From Polytrichum commune (taxonomy: Eukaryota > Streptophyta > Polytrichopsida > Polytrichales > Polytrichaceae), in NCBI GenBank assembly GCA_950295325.1, contig OX485803.1:50545554-50609553 (forward strand): a stretch of 64,000 bases of DNA. The letters are read 5' to 3'. Shown here piece after piece: positions 1 through 11,780 of the stretch (its first letter is position 1; the number at the start of each line of letters is the position of its first letter). A program made the translations under genes and the position numbers. Under the pieces are notes generated by a model. That model was not told the DNA's origin, did no database searches, and saw nothing but the letters and a program-made list of their open reading frames with translations.

Positions 1-130
1 GTTTGAATTAGGATCCTTGTTGATCATTTGAGGGAGGAAGGCTTAGGAGATAGGATTAGAGCCTACAAAGTAGGAGGAGATCTCGAGGGCTTATCGTGAG
101 CCTTAAGGGTGCTCATCCCCTCAAACTCAC

Positions 131-137
131 TATATAA
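131..137 (+). promoter_or_regulatory. TATA box of the LTR promoter
   Basis: TATATAA lies in a block conserved in copies 1, 2 (reverse, 3085-3091) and 3 (49160-49166), followed by CCCTCATTC. Its conserved position suggests the LTR's core promoter; this is inference from sequence only. Confidence 0.5.
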
Positions 138-1149
138 TCCCTCATTCTTTCTTCACTCATCCTCTCTTCCCTTCGTGCTCCAAGGCACCCCACGTGTTAT
201 AAGTGTGGGTGTGTTGGAAACAAGATTGGAACACATGTGTGTGCTTAGTTTTTAGTTGGAGACCCAAGGCTAGTTGGCCTTGAAGAGGGCTTGACCTCTT
301 GTTAGAATTAGTTTTGGTGTGAATAATTTTAAGATATTTTATGGCTTCAAGTTGTAATATTTGAGTTCATATTTCTTGGATATTTTTTGAGTAGTCTAGG
401 TTGTAAGCGGCATAACTTCCGAGCAAAAGAAGATACTTCGTTGAAATTTAGAGGGTTAGTAAACAACTTGTTTATATGAACATGGTCCAAATCTGAGGAT
501 GTTTGGAGTACTGGAGCAGCAGTTATGACATTCTGAACTTTGCCTACATTTTCAAGCTGAAATGGGCATAACTTCTGGATAGAGGCTTGGAAACGCATGA
601 AATTTTGAGGGATGCTTTGTTCTTAGGTTTCCTAGTTGTGGTACAAATTTCAAGTCATTCCAAATAGATGAGAAGGGGATATATCATTCTGAAGTGTTTC
701 TAAGAGTTGCAGACTAAAAAGGCCATAACGTTTTGGCAGAAAATGGAAATAGTTTGAAATTTCAGGGGGTCATAAACAATTAGTTTTTGTGATTGCTCCC
801 AAAATTTGAAATTCTTTGAAGCCTGTGAGAGGAAGTTATGACATTCTGAAATCTGGGTAGACTCACACACTAAAATGGTCATAACTGTCGGACAGAAAAT
901 GGGATAGGCTCACAAATTGGTGAGATGTTTTTTGCTTTGTCTCCCTAGTTACAGATAAAATTTCAGGACATTCCGAGAAGTAATGGGAAAGTTACACTAT
1001 TAGCTAGTAAAGTCTAGGGGAACAAAGGAAGTTTGTTTGGTTTCATTAGGGATAACCATTAGTTCATTAAACCAATATAGTGGTTGAAGCGTGAGGAGAA
1101 AACTACAATAAGTGACAAGTATTTATCAATACTTAAACTTGTGTAATTC

Positions 1150-1317
1150 ATGAAATCAATAAGCGAGAACTCATATAATAGTGTAGAGTCGACGGCAAGG
1201 ACTCGCTTCACAAGAGGGATATTTTTTAAGGCATGCGTGGCCAAAGCGGCCACGTGGACTTTAGAGAAGTACAAGGATGTGACATTACCCGACATTAAGG
1301 AGTGTAAGAAGACATAA
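1150..1317 (+). CDS. Small conserved ORF near the LTR 3' end (55 aa)
   Basis: An ATG-started, TAA-ended ORF of 55 codons. Its middle reads ESTART-F-RG followed by ACVAKAATWTLE. Homologous ORFs lie at the same place in copy 4 (36416-36604, minus) and copy 3 (50252-50464, plus), with the core ACVAKAAGWTLE. Between copies most codons in the core differ only at the third base (Val gta/gtg, Ala gct/gcc, Lys aaa/aag, Thr acg/act/acc, Leu tta/ctt, Glu gaa/gag). That pattern means the peptide was maintained by selection while the elements were active. I recognise no domain; the protein is basic and lacks a signal peptide or membrane segment. The stop codon lies 143 bases before the LTR end. It could be a short leader protein or a first exon spliced into gag. 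Confidence 0.6.
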   Translation: MKSISENSYNSVESTARTRFTRGIFFKACVAKAATWTLEKYKDVTLPDIKECKKT

Positions 1318-1460
1318 TATAGACTTGGCTAAGTTGTGTATATTCCAACGATAGATTGGAATCATACATTGTGTTACAAAGAAAGAAATCTCTACATGTC
1401 ATTATAAACTTCTCCATTCGGGCTAGGACGAAATTTAAGGGTGAAGGCTTTTTGGTGACA

Positions 1461-1548
1461 GCTCCCGACAGAGACAACGCTTCCGCCTTCTCTTCTCCAC
1501 TCTCTCTCTCCCCCTCCCTTTTGCCCCCGAATGAGCCCTCTCTCCCTT
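1461..1548. other. Pyrimidine-rich spacer between two opposed LTRs
   Basis: An 88-base C/T-rich segment between LTR copies 1 and 2; its last five bases CCCTT are the left TSD of copy 2. It may be a fragment of an older member of the same family, because the sequence right of copy 2 (3441 onward) is similarly C-rich. Confidence 0.5.
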
Positions 1549-3435
1549 TGTCACTAAAAATCCTTCACCCTTCGATTTCGTCCTAGCCCGAGTCGAAAAA
1601 TTTATAATGACATGTAGAGACTTCTCTCTTTGTAACCCAATATATAATTCCAATCTACTCTTGGAATATACACAACTTGATTAACTCCACACTATGTAGT
1701 TTTACATTCTTTAATGTCGGGCAAGGTTACATCCTTAGCCTTTTCTAATGTCCACGCATGCCTTCAAAGATATCCCTCTTGTGAAATGAGTCCTTGCCGT
1801 CGACTCCACACTACTACATGAATTCTCGCTTATTGATTCCATGAATTACACAAGTTTAAGTATTGATAAATACTTGTCACTTATTGTAGTTTTATCCTCA
1901 CGCTTCAACCACAATATTGGTTTAATGAACTAATGGTTATCCCTAATGGAACCAAGCAAATTTCTTTTGTCCCCTTAGACTTTACTAGCTAAACCTCACT
2001 TATCTACTAATTTAACTTATTTCTAGCTAATCCTCGTCACAAATTTATAAACTTATATCACTCCTAAATAACCAATATCAATACCATTCCAATTAAATTA
2101 GTCTCCCGGTCTCAGTCCCGGCAAGTTGCGCGTAAATCAACGTTGTTTGCTTCCTTAGTAACCCGTCAGAGCCCGTCAATTACAGAGGCCTGAAATTTTA
2201 TCGGTAACTAGGGAGACAAAGCAAAAAACATCTCACCAATTTGTGAGCCTATCCCATTTTCTGTCCGACAGTTATGACCATTTTAGTATGTCAGTCTACC
2301 CAGATTTCAGAATGTCATAACTTCCTCCCACGGGCTCCAAAGAACTTCAAATTTTGGGAGCAATCACAAAAACTAATTTTTTATGACCCCCTGAAATTTC
2401 AAACTATTTCCATTTTCTGCCAAAACGTTATGGCCTTTTTAGTCTGCAACTCTTAGAAACACTTCAGAATGATATATCTCCTTTTTATCTATTCGGAATA
2501 ACTTGAAATTTGTACCACAACTAGGAAACCTAAGAACAAAGCATCCCTCAAAATTTCATGCGTTTCCAAGCCTCTGTCCAGAAGTTATGCCCATTTCAGC
2601 TCAAAAATGTAGGCAAAGTTCAGAATATCATAACTGCTGCTCCAGTACTCCAAACATCCTCAGATTTGGACCATGTTCATATAAACAAGTTGTTTACTAA
2701 CCCTCTAAATTTTAACAAAGTATCTTCGTCTGCTCGGAAGTTATGCCCCTTACAACCTAGACTGTTCAAAGGACCCTCTCATTTACCAACTCGTGTTCCG
2801 GCAACGTGTCACTAAAAATACTCTATATATTCAAAAGTACTCACTTAGCAAACACATATACCCAAGAAATATGAACTCAAGTATTACAACTTGAAGCCAT
2901 AAAATATCTTAAAATTATTCACACCAAAACTAATTCTAACAAGAGGTCAAGCCCTCTTCAAGGCCAACTAGCCTTGGCTCTCCAACTAAAAACTAAGCAC
3001 ATACATGTGCTCCAATCTTGCTTCCAACACACCCACACTTATAACACGTGGGGTGCCTTGGAGCACGAAGGGAAGAATGAGGGATTATATAGTGAGTTTG
3101 AGGAGGTGAGCACCCTCAAGGCTCACGATAAGCCTTCGAAATCTCCACCTACTTTGTAGGCTCTCATCTTATCTCCTAAGCCTTCCTCCCTCAAATGATC
3201 AACAAGGATCCTAATTCAAACATTTAACTAACATTGGCTTTCTACCTACCACACTTTACCAAGGTATGTCCTCATACTACTTAAATCCACTCCACACAAG
3301 CCTAATGCTTCAAACTTAGCTTTCTTCAAGCTTCACTCTTTTTATATTTTTGTGAATAATCATAAATCAACAAAACACCACTTGTAATGTTTTACAAGTG
3401 TTAACAACACATGTGGGCATCAATTTGGGCTCACA
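1549..3435 (-). mobile_element. Solo LTR, copy 2 of the family (1887 bp, TSD CCCTT)
   Basis: Read on the minus strand the element starts TGTGAGCCC (3435 leftward) and ends GTGACA (1549). It is flanked by CCCTT at 1544-1548 and at 3436-3440, a 5-bp duplication expected of integrase-mediated LTR insertion. No internal region or second LTR is present, so it is a solo LTR left by recombination. It is largely the reverse complement of copy 1 but has an extra block at about 1985-2190. Confidence 0.85.
1735..1842 (-). pseudogene. Broken copy of the LTR small ORF
   Basis: The minus-strand ORF begins like the copy 1 peptide (MESISENS, ESTART, FTRGISLKACV). It then loses about 14 bases that encode the AKAA part of the core, shifts frame and stops after 35 codons. 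It is the only one of the four recognisable copies of this ORF that is disrupted. Confidence 0.6.
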
Positions 3436-3648
3436 CCCTTGCCTCCCGAGACCCCTCCAACTTCCTCCTTTTTTCTCGCATTGCCCGGCATGTTTCAGGC
3501 CGCCCGAAGAAAAAAAAAATGTTGGCCTTCTTCCTTGGCCTTCCCCCTTCCAAGACTCCACTTCCCCACACACATTAATTGTACTTAGTTCTCTTTATTT
3601 TAGTTTAATTTATTTGACCTCTTCCTAAAGGTAAAGTTGACATTTTTT

Positions 3649-3987
3649 CTCGGGGGGGGCAGTGTGTTAAAAATTTAAGGATATAGGTGCGAACAACCAC
3701 TATTTTATAGTGGGTATTACTTTCAATTCTCTTCTTTTTTCACATGCTATCATTATGTAAATTTCTACTTTGGGTTAATAAAAAAATGGCTTGCATTACT
3801 TATAATTCCAAATTACTTATTATTCCATACCCTATAGTACTTTAAAGATGTCCAGTGCCATTTTTGATACCCTATATTATTCTTAAGTCCATTTATAATT
3901 TTTAGCCCTCATGTTTTTAAAATACCCTATCATTTGTTCGCACGTATATTGCTACTCCAACCAATGACTACCCCCCCCCCCTCCGAG
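3649..3987. mobile_element. MITE with CTCGG termini and 8-bp TSD CATTTTTT
   Basis: Both ends read CTCGG followed by a G run (right end as reverse complement). A second inverted pair lies just inside (GTGCGAACAA at both ends). CATTTTTT occurs at 3641-3648 and 3988-3995. The interior is AT-rich and non-coding. The 8-bp duplication fits hAT-type transposition, but the terminal bases are not typical, so the family is uncertain. The T-rich TSD could partly be chance. Confidence 0.6.
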
Positions 3988-4019
3988 CATTTTTTGAATT
4001 GTTTTTCATTTCCCACCTT

Positions 4020-4066
4020 CATGTTAGAGTTAACCACTATGTGGGCACGACTTTAGGGCTCACACA
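4020..4066 (-). repeat. Remnant of an LTR 5' terminus
   Basis: Reverse complement begins TGTGAGCCCTAAAG and continues with a GTGCCCACAT phrase, matching the first 30-50 bases of the 1549-3435 and 48458-50667 LTRs. It may be the end of an older family member into which copy 2 inserted (left part 1461-1548, right part 3441-4066). Confidence 0.4.
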
Positions 4067-4265
4067 TGGAATTTTCCAACTAAACATCCTTAAAACTATC
4101 AAAGAAGGGTCATTTGCTAGTCCAAATCATTAAAAACGTATCATACGCTTAAAATAATTGCCAAAAAACCTTTAAACCAAAATTAGAACTAAATCATCTT
4201 GTTTAAAAATTTATCAAATTTTTTACTTGAATTTTTCCAGTGATTACTCCAAGAAAGTATAAAAC

Positions 4266-6007
4266 TATGAGCCCAAATTGTGGGCCCATATGTGTCTTTA
4301 GACATTGAAATTGTTAGAACTTGCAATTGAGATTTCTTTTAAATTGGAAAAGACATAAAAAGAGTGCAAGCTTTAAGTTTTGATTTGGGATTGTGTGTAA
4401 GAGGGTTAGTTGATACTTTGTGTTTGAAGCATTAGTTGGAATTAGTTAGTGTTAGACTTTAGGTAGCGTTTAAGAAGTGAGGTTGCAACCTCAAGGTGGA
4501 AGCATTAAGGCAGGGATCTATTGTTTGAATTAGGCCAGTTAGTGTTCATTTTGGGGGCTTGAGGAGGCTCAATTCGGGCATGAAGTCGTTACAGTGGATG
4601 GGGCTCCACCGGATTTCTGGATCCGGGGAACCGAAGGGTCCCCTATTTTCAACAGGAAAGTTTGTCTACTCTCTCTCTTCGGCAGCATGGGTTTTTTCGA
4701 GGACAAGGAGCTGGAGGCCGGTTGCGGCCATGAAAAAAGGGAATTTGATCTGGTTGGATTGTATGTTAGGGGGGTCACCCGAGGGCGACACAGTTGGGCC
4801 GAAATCAGCCGGTGAGCACGAAGGGATCCAGCACCGAGGGCACCTCGGATAAGGCCAGTGACAACGAAGGTAAGAGAAGCAGGAGATTGTGAGACCGAAG
4901 TTGAGCCATGCGGAAGTGAGAGGGAGGCATCTGAGGAAAATGTGGAGCTCGTCTGAGGGGTCCCAGGGAAGACAGGGGAGGCGAGCTCACTCAAAGATCA
5001 CACAACCAACCAAAAGTGGGATTTCAGCAGCAGGGCAAAGCCCTGCTGGATTCTTGAAGGCCCGGTGCTCCTCGGTGTCTATTGGAGAGAGGGCAATGTG
5101 AGGTCAGTATGCTGGTTGAGCTCTCACACCACAGGGCATGTGGGAATGGGCATTGTTGGGCTGCCGAAGATGTAGTCATTACCTTAGAGGCATGTCGAAA
5201 TTAGCCTAGAATCTACTCACGAAGTCGGCATTGCTGCCGAATCAGTCTTCAAGGCTAATTTGGGTGGCAGTAATTGAATGTGCTAAGGCCGCAGGGGAAT
5301 TTCGACAACCCACTCGGTATTTATTTAGTTGCAGTTGAGAAGAGAGGAATCTGGCAAGGGTAAAGACACGTTGTAGAGGGTGTTTGATTCAGTGTCGCAG
5401 CTACTAGCAGGGGAAGAAATTCAAGGAAGACTGGGGCAGTCTCTTTCGGAAGTTGGATTCTGTAAGGAGGAGACAGGGCGGAATATCGAGTTGTGGGAGG
5501 TTGAGAGTAACTGCCTGGTGCAGGCATTGTTCAGATTTCACAAAACTACCACGTCGAATAGGGTGACAACTCAAGGGTGGAAGGCCCAACAGTGTCTGGG
5601 AGGTAGCAGGAGTTGGTGACGGGCTGGTGACGGCTTCGGAGGGGTCCCACAGTAATTCGGTCTCAGTCCCAGTAGCTAAGGCAGCCGGGAAGTTGATTAA
5701 TGAGGCTGGAGGCAGGGAGGACATGGTGCAGCTAACAAATAATAGAATAGAATTAAGAGGTCACATTAGCTTAGGATGTGGTATGTAGGTCTTAAGTGGG
5801 GATGAAGGGTTAATTAGGACATGAAGAACAAAGAGCATTTCTTAATGCTTTAGTCTCATATGAATTGAATAAAGATATGATTTTGGATATCTACATTGCA
5901 AGCACAGTGGGGGTTAAAAACAAGTGCTTAGGTTTAAGTGGAGTGAATGTTGGTCCTGAACTCTCACCCGGACACAGACGCATAAGGGTGGGGGTTTAGG
6001 GCTGACA
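4266..6007 (+). mobile_element. Solo LTR, copy 5 with GC-rich centre (1742 bp, TSD AAAAC)
   Basis: Starts TATGAGCCCAAATTG, close to the family's TGTGAGCCCAAA, followed by the shared 'acataaaaagagtg' phrase. It ends with a CATAAGGGTGGGGGTT block closing in GGCTGACA, matching the 3' ends of copies 3 and 4. AAAAC flanks it at 4261-4265 and 6008-6012. The middle (about 4550-5740) is much richer in G and C than the surroundings and has no counterpart in other copies. It has several open stretches with stops in all frames and nothing I recognise. The conserved small ORF is absent here. Confidence 0.75.
4550..5740. other. GC-rich, formerly coding-like insert within LTR copy 5
   Basis: A sharp rise in GC inside an AT-rich LTR. 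The frames hold overlapping open stretches of 60-140 codons on both strands (for example 4569-4994 minus), typical of GC-rich DNA. The plus frame near 4812 reads an acidic and serine-rich stretch (GSSTEGTSDKASDNEG) and then stops. It could be a captured gene fragment or relic of a retroelement internal region. Confidence 0.35.
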
Positions 6008-6890
6008 AAAACCTAAAGTGACATCTTGGAATTCTACATGATTGTTGCTCAATGAAACATAAAAAATTATGTTTCCTAGTCCATACCCATGAATGAACCT
6101 TGCTCTAATTTCAAGACATTTGATATGAAAGTGGACCGAACCAAAGGTATAAATAATAAACATCGTAAGGGTAAAACATTGCATCTGCATTTGCTTTCAA
6201 ATAAGAAATGAAGTTGATATTAAATTCCAACGAATCATTGAGCAACTTAAAATTGAAAGCAAAGTGATTTGAAGAAGCATTAGTATGCATTTGCAACAAC
6301 AAAAAAATACGACAATAAACTTACAAAATATAAAACATAATTCATTGTGAGAAAAGACATACATAACTTTAATAATTATTTGGTGATAGAAGATGAAATC
6401 AGATGAAAAACATTGTGTTATGATAATAAAAATGGTCCAATGTATTGCATGTTTTTAAAATTTTGTATATAGTGGATATTTAACTTTTTTAAACCGGAAG
6501 AGGCATCACAATAACAAAAAAAACCCTAAAATATATTGAGGACATACATTGGATTACAGCTCTAAGGCCTTACAAAAACAATAGAGTATGAAATTCTTTT
6601 AAATTTTGATATTAAACCTTAAATTTTCCAAGAAAAATCTAGTCTATGTATATGCTATAAATGTATTCACTAAAACACTTTGAGCATAAATCAAAGTGAT
6701 TTTAAAGTTTTTAAAAATCATCTTGCAAAGAGCAAACCTACCAACCTTGGACATTAATTTTATTTTATTTTTAAAAACTTCTTGATCATAAGCTTTATCA
6801 TTCATGTTCAACAACATTAACAGGCCAAAATGACAGTTTATTTGCATAGCAAATATTAATCTACAGTCTCTAAAACTTGTAGGTGATTAA
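6008..6890. other. AT-rich stretch without recognisable features
   Basis: I see no coding signature, repeat or element boundary. Short minus-strand ORFs at 5996-6302 and 6644-6847 have no similarity I recognise. Confidence 0.6.
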
Positions 6891-6895
6891 AGCCT

Positions 6896-7726
6896 AGGCA
6901 TTGGTGGCACCTCCAATACCCTGGAATTCATTCTATATAGTACTTCAATGTATTTATACTTTTTGGCTTACTCCATAATTTATACTTAAAAAAGGTATTG
7001 ACAGCACCGCCAATACCTTCAAATTACAAATTTACTAACAAGTTCCTATTTCGCAATGAAAATAAACCCTACCTTAATCTAAAGCATTTCATTTCCAAAG
7101 TATTGGCAACTTCGCCAATATCTTTGTACACAATGTCATTTAGCAATACACACATCAAAAAAACTATAGAAAAAATCACCTACAACACCAAACTACCCAA
7201 ACTTCCACGACTTGATAGTGTTTTTCCAATAATGCCTCTCCAATTGGGCTATTTTTCTCATCTCATCGTTCCTCTCCTCTCCTCTCCTCTCCTTCTTTTG
7301 GAGTCCAAACGATTCTTATTTTATTTTATTTATTAAAAAAACCATAGGGTTTCTTATTTCTTATATAAACTATTAACTACTAATGAATGAAAATGTGTTG
7401 CATTGATACTTCTCTTTGGATGAAGTGTCATAGGAATTTTTATTTTATTTTTCTACCTAAAGATATTGGCAACACTACTAATACCCATAGACCTACCAAA
7501 CCCCATTCCCAATGTTCCACACCAATACCTCGAAACCTACCAAACTCTATTTCAGTTTCAAACCTACCTAATCCCATGTACATTTTTCCGCTCAAGGGTA
7601 TTGGAGGAACCTACTGAAACTCATTTCCATCTTTCCTCTCCTTGGTATTGACAAGCATCACCAATACCCTAAGAACTACCTAATCCCATTTCCATTTTCC
7701 CTTCCCCAAGTATTGGTGGCAATGAC
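6896..7726. repeat. Cluster of seven small hairpin repeats (GGTATTG ... CAATACC)
   Basis: Five full imperfect hairpins lie at 6896-6922, 6993-7018, 7097-7125, 7459-7488 and 7641-7668. Each has a TATTG(G) arm, a loop around 'gcaac/cagcacc' and a CCAATA arm. Two half copies lie at about 7596-7611 and 7709-7726. The DNA between them is unrelated apart from C-rich phrases such as 'taccaaactccatttcc'. Confidence 0.55.
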
Positions 7727-7862
7727 ATCATCAAATTGAGAGGTTGTGATTAAACGACTTGACGAGTGTTATGTATAGAAACTCACATGAGGTGAGAATA
7801 GACACATGAGTTGAAAAGAGATAGCTTGTGTTATAAATTATTATAGAACTTCACATTAGGTT

Positions 7863-8136
7863 AGAGGAAGTTATTGGAATCAATAAGAGATAAGATTGCA
7901 AAAGCATAGACACCTTTACAAAGGCATTTGAACAATGCTTGGAGTGAGATGGTCTCATGCTCTCCTTGCTTTGCCTTTTGTTGCCTTACTTCTTTTGATT
8001 GGTTCACACAAACAATATGAGATAAGTCTTATCCCTCTTCGGACTAGCATGGTAGCCTTATTCTAACCTTATTGTTTCTTTTGCCTTTTCTATTATATTT
8101 CTATTGACTAATTTAATGCTCTACCCTCTACAGAAT
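7863..8136 (-). repeat. Dispersed repeat family R1, copy 1
   Basis: Reverse complement starts at a 'gagggtagagcatta' phrase and ends at 'attgattccaata'. It matches 27040-27312 almost throughout and 30435-30690 more loosely. It is non-coding. The phrase 'gaaactcacatgaggtgagaatag' occurs on both sides (about 7788 and 8177), so local duplication accompanied or followed the insertion. Class unknown; an LTR piece is possible. Confidence 0.6.
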
Positions 8137-8209
8137 TGTACATGTTGAAAGATAATTGATTAATGATCAATTATGGAAACTCACATGAGGTGAGAATAGA
8201 TGCATGAGT

Positions 8210-9690
8210 GAAAGAAAATAAGTCGTAAGAGAAATCAACTATGAAATTGCAAAGCAAGTGAATGGGAATAATTACTTGAGAGTCTTGTGGAAAATTTAAG
8301 GTGTGAGCAATTACCAATTGGAGTAAAAAGACTTGAAGGTGAGAGAATATAGGAAGTAATAGAAAGAGCTTGTGTTTGTAACGGAAGAACACCGGTGTGT
8401 GGTATTGAGCGTAGAGAGAGAGAACTAAGTTATCTTGCTCAAGATGAAGTCAACAATTATCAATTCTCGCGTATCCAAGTTATTCCACTACCATTTACTT
8501 CCGTAACAATGAACTCTTTGGGGTTGGCATCAAATAGAGATTTGACTTAGTCTTCTTGTTCACTAGGTGCGAATCACTGCACATACGTTTTTTCAATCCA
8601 ATTCCCAAAAATATCCTTCTTCAAAGACATTAGAGTAACACATGTATATTCCCATTGAAGATCTCCATTAAACATGCTTTCAAAAATTAAAAACAATGAG
8701 CTTAAACTCCAATCCTTCATAAATACCTTCTCTACATGAAAGCCTAAACAATAGATCTACATGAATTATTGGTAAGAAATGACTAAGTGTAAGTCAAGGA
8801 CCAAACTAGTAGATAATAAGGTATCTTTGGATACAAAGGTGATTACAAGGATTCGAGGTGATTATATGCCAAAATGATCAAATAAATGGAGCTCAGTTAA
8901 GTTGACCGGTAAAGTGTTATATCTTTCTTTTGAACTAGTAAAATACACCTCAACAAGGTAGGATTCCGTTTAACAAGTGTCTTTTGATATTACAACGTTA
9001 ATCCCTGATGAATTTGTTGGATACTAGTCTTTAGATGGATATCCAAAAGTAAGTAAACGTTAAGCAAAGTTACACCAAGTCAAACGGGACTTGGTGAGAC
9101 ACAAGTCAAAAAAATGGCTCACTCCCACTGCTTGACGCAACCTTTTGAAAGGGGTCTCAACTTCAATGTCTTCATTTCTCACTTCTCCAATTTTGGTCTA
9201 CACTTTGCACTTGGATCTTTAGAAGTTAGTTCCTCCCTTCTATTATCTCTCACCTCATTTTTCATCTAATTTTGATCCTTGCACAAGGATTTGCAACTTA
9301 AACACTATATTCGTTAATCGGAGACTTTGGAAAGTCTCAAAATCAAATTCACCCATAGTTTGGGATGCCAATATTGTGAGCATACATTATAATGGGAACA
9401 TTGGGAACATTGGGAAAATGATAGTTCATAAGTTTGTACGCAAAGAATATTTACATTACTAAATATAGTAATTTTAAAATATCATGATCAAAACATGAAC
9501 TTCACATGGAAAATAACAATCAAATCTCCCAAAAAATAGTTTTATATCATTATAGAGTCTAGGATGCGCATCCCATATGGAAAGGTCTTATTGAATTAGA
9601 TGGCATATCCCAAACTTATTTAAAATAAGTTTGAATGTAGCCGCAATACAACCAAGACTATATAATGCCCCTATTTTCACACTAATTCCA
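8210..9690. other. No supported feature
   Basis: AT-rich sequence with frequent stops in all frames. I see no repeat boundary or motif I can defend. Confidence 0.5.
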
Positions 9691-9694
9691 ACCT

Positions 9695-9937
9695 ATGTTA
9701 TGTCCACCAAAAGATGTATCCACAAACACACCCACCACGATTGTCCCGTCAATATTGTCAGCCGATCGGGAAGAGAGTTCACATTCATTATCTAAAGACG
9801 ATGCATATGTCGACAACACAAAGGCACTATCTACTACATCCACTACCATCACACCTAAAAAACAACCATGGAATGGACAACCGCATAACCGATGCTATGC
9901 AAATAAGAGTGGACACACTATATGTCAGTATATATGA
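9695..9937 (+). pseudogene. Possible gag remnant with damaged zinc knuckle
   Basis: An 80-codon ORF rich in Ser and Thr whose C-terminus reads RCYANKSGHTICQ. This resembles a retrotransposon CCHC zinc knuckle (C-x2-C-x4-H-x4-C) with the second Cys missing. The following frame contains SHCGH and then stops. The similarity is short and may be chance. Confidence 0.25.
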
Positions 9938-10235
9938 CCTGAAATACATACATTTTCCAACTAAAGAGACAATAGTGACTAGCAAACCAAAGACACGCTC
10001 GCATTGTGGACATTAAAAAGTAGGTGTTGGGATACCATTGGAGAACCTCATAAATAAACACGAACATGTGTTCCAAAACAATCCATGGTCAAGTGCAAAT
10101 AATCCTTATTTTTCCATTCCAATAAACATGGGCATCACATGGTGTTATTTATTATCTTTAGAAGGCGTTGAAATGATTTGTTAAGTAACCATGGGCATGG
10201 TTCTACATCAATACAAGACATGATTTTCACATATG

Positions 10236-11270
10236 TTCACGAACGCGCGGTCGTAAAGCACATCCCATTTCATGATCAAATGTGCATGGGACAAACAACA
10301 CATGATGTTAAAGATCACACGATACATATATTCACATTGGTGTCAAAGAACATTATACATGCATATGAAAAAAATTGAATGATATGGATTTAAAAAATAT
10401 TAGTCGCATACACAGTCGACACGATGTATGTCGTCGATTATAGGCCCAAAATACAAAAAAATACGACTTGAGATATACGAATGGGCGTTCGTATACCTCC
10501 CTATACATATTCCAGGAGGGTATCTTTATGAACGGCCGCGTGTATGTCACATGTTGTATTTTTTATGGCAGATAAAATTTAGATTGTAATAATTGTGGTA
10601 TTTTACGGATGTACTTTCGCAAAACGTATGCCATCATACGGGTATTTGGGGCAATTGGATTGGTATACTCCATACGAATGGCCGTTCGTAAAGCTTTGGT
10701 AGGTATCTTTATGAATGTCCATTCGTATATCATCATGACAGACTTGTATCATATATCATCATCATATTTGGGTCGATGCATAGATGTGTCTATGTATGGA
10801 TGTTGTTTGGATACATAGACCATATTCACAGGTGGTATTTACAAACGACCGTTCATAAGGCTTTGGGTCATATCTTTACGAACGTGCGTTCGTATATCAC
10901 CATGACATATTGTTTGGGTCTATGCATAGATGTATGTCCATCTATGGATGTTCCTAGACACATAGACCATACTCACAGGTGGTATTTACGAACGCACGTT
11001 CGTATATCACTATGATATATTGTTTGGGTCTATGCATAGATGTATGTCTATCTATGGATATTGCTAGATAAATAGACCATACTCACAGGTGATATTTACG
11101 AACGCACGTTCGTAAACTCTTAGCCATCACATGTGATTGAATCATTAATACAAATGCGTTCATTTGTGATTTACGAACGCGCGTTTGTAAACTCTCAATC
11201 ACCATATATGTTTCAACCAATACTACAAATGCGTTGATTTGTGATTTACAAACGTGCGTTTGTAAACTCT
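10236..11270. repeat. Outer palindrome-bearing tandem region
   Basis: The palindrome core ACGAACG..CGTTCGT recurs here (about 10236, 10478, 10675, 10715, 10840, 10877, 10986, 11097, 11170, 11245) in variable spacing. At 10780-11110 it is embedded in units of roughly 110-120 bases with the phrase 'gtctatgcatagatgtatgtc'. At 11100-11290 the spacer is different ('caatactacaaatgcgttgatttgtg', about 75 bases). The palindrome is therefore shared between unrelated spacer families. Confidence 0.7.
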
Positions 11271-11334
11271 CAACCATCATCTATGTTTGAACCAATACTA
11301 CAAATGCATTGATTTGTGATTTGTGATTTATATT

Positions 11335-11745
11335 TGTACCATAGGTTGGTTGAAGCTTAGAAACGTTGGATCTGGATTTGGTTTGCGAAAACCACCTTTG
11401 ATAAAAAAACGTTAGCTAGTCATAAGGACCCGAAAACTACACTATAGGTTGTAGAAGGTTACAAATGCCAGCTCTAAGCTTATATTATGGAAACAACATC
11501 TAAAAGTTGGCCATACAGAACAAAAACGTGAGCTCGTAGGTAGTGTCCAAGACATATCTTTTAGCCTTAAACGGAAGTTTAAGGCGATCATACGTCAAAG
11601 GAGTTTTCTAGAGATGCACTAGGTTGGGAGGTGTTTTTCCAAGGCTTGGAAATGACTAGCAACAAAAGAATTAATGTAGCAAGGAAGGACTGCAAACACC
11701 CATTAACAATGGGCTTTCATATATACGTACTATGCAGCATTTGGT
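11335..11745 (+). repeat. Left outer arm of a 5.6-kb foldback-like structure
   Basis: This segment (starting TGTACCATAGGTTGG, ending at a 'gggctttcatatatacgtac' phrase) is the near-exact reverse complement of 16500-16903, with scattered substitutions. It contains no ORF. It lies directly outside the left palindrome array. No target duplication could be found at 11334/16904. Confidence 0.75.
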
Positions 11746-11780
11746 TGCTGCGCAGAAGTTTACGAAAATGTGGGCCGATG

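Larger units (their letters stand above)
1..1460 (+). mobile_element. LTR family copy 1 (cut by window start)
   Basis: The first 320 bases match the LTRs at 49021-49340 (+) and, reversed, near 2900-3221. The 3' end reads TTTGGTGACA at 1451-1460, the counterpart of the CTCACA end of the better preserved copies at 36285 and 50667. The true 5' end (TGTGAGCCC) lies left of the window, so its target duplication cannot be checked. A TATATAA box sits at 131-137. The middle (about 400-1000) holds imperfect repeats of a phrase around 'cataact...ggacagaaaatgg'. No primer-binding site follows, so this is probably a solo LTR. It forms a long inverted repeat with copy 2. Confidence 0.8.

Noticed and set aside
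1-3221. A single giant palindromic transposon
   Set aside because: The right half has its own 5-bp duplication (CCCTT) and LTR-type ends, so two separate LTR insertions explain it better.
4569-4994. 141-codon minus-strand ORF
   Set aside because: It lies in the GC-rich island where several frames on both strands are open; no domain or codon pattern supports it.
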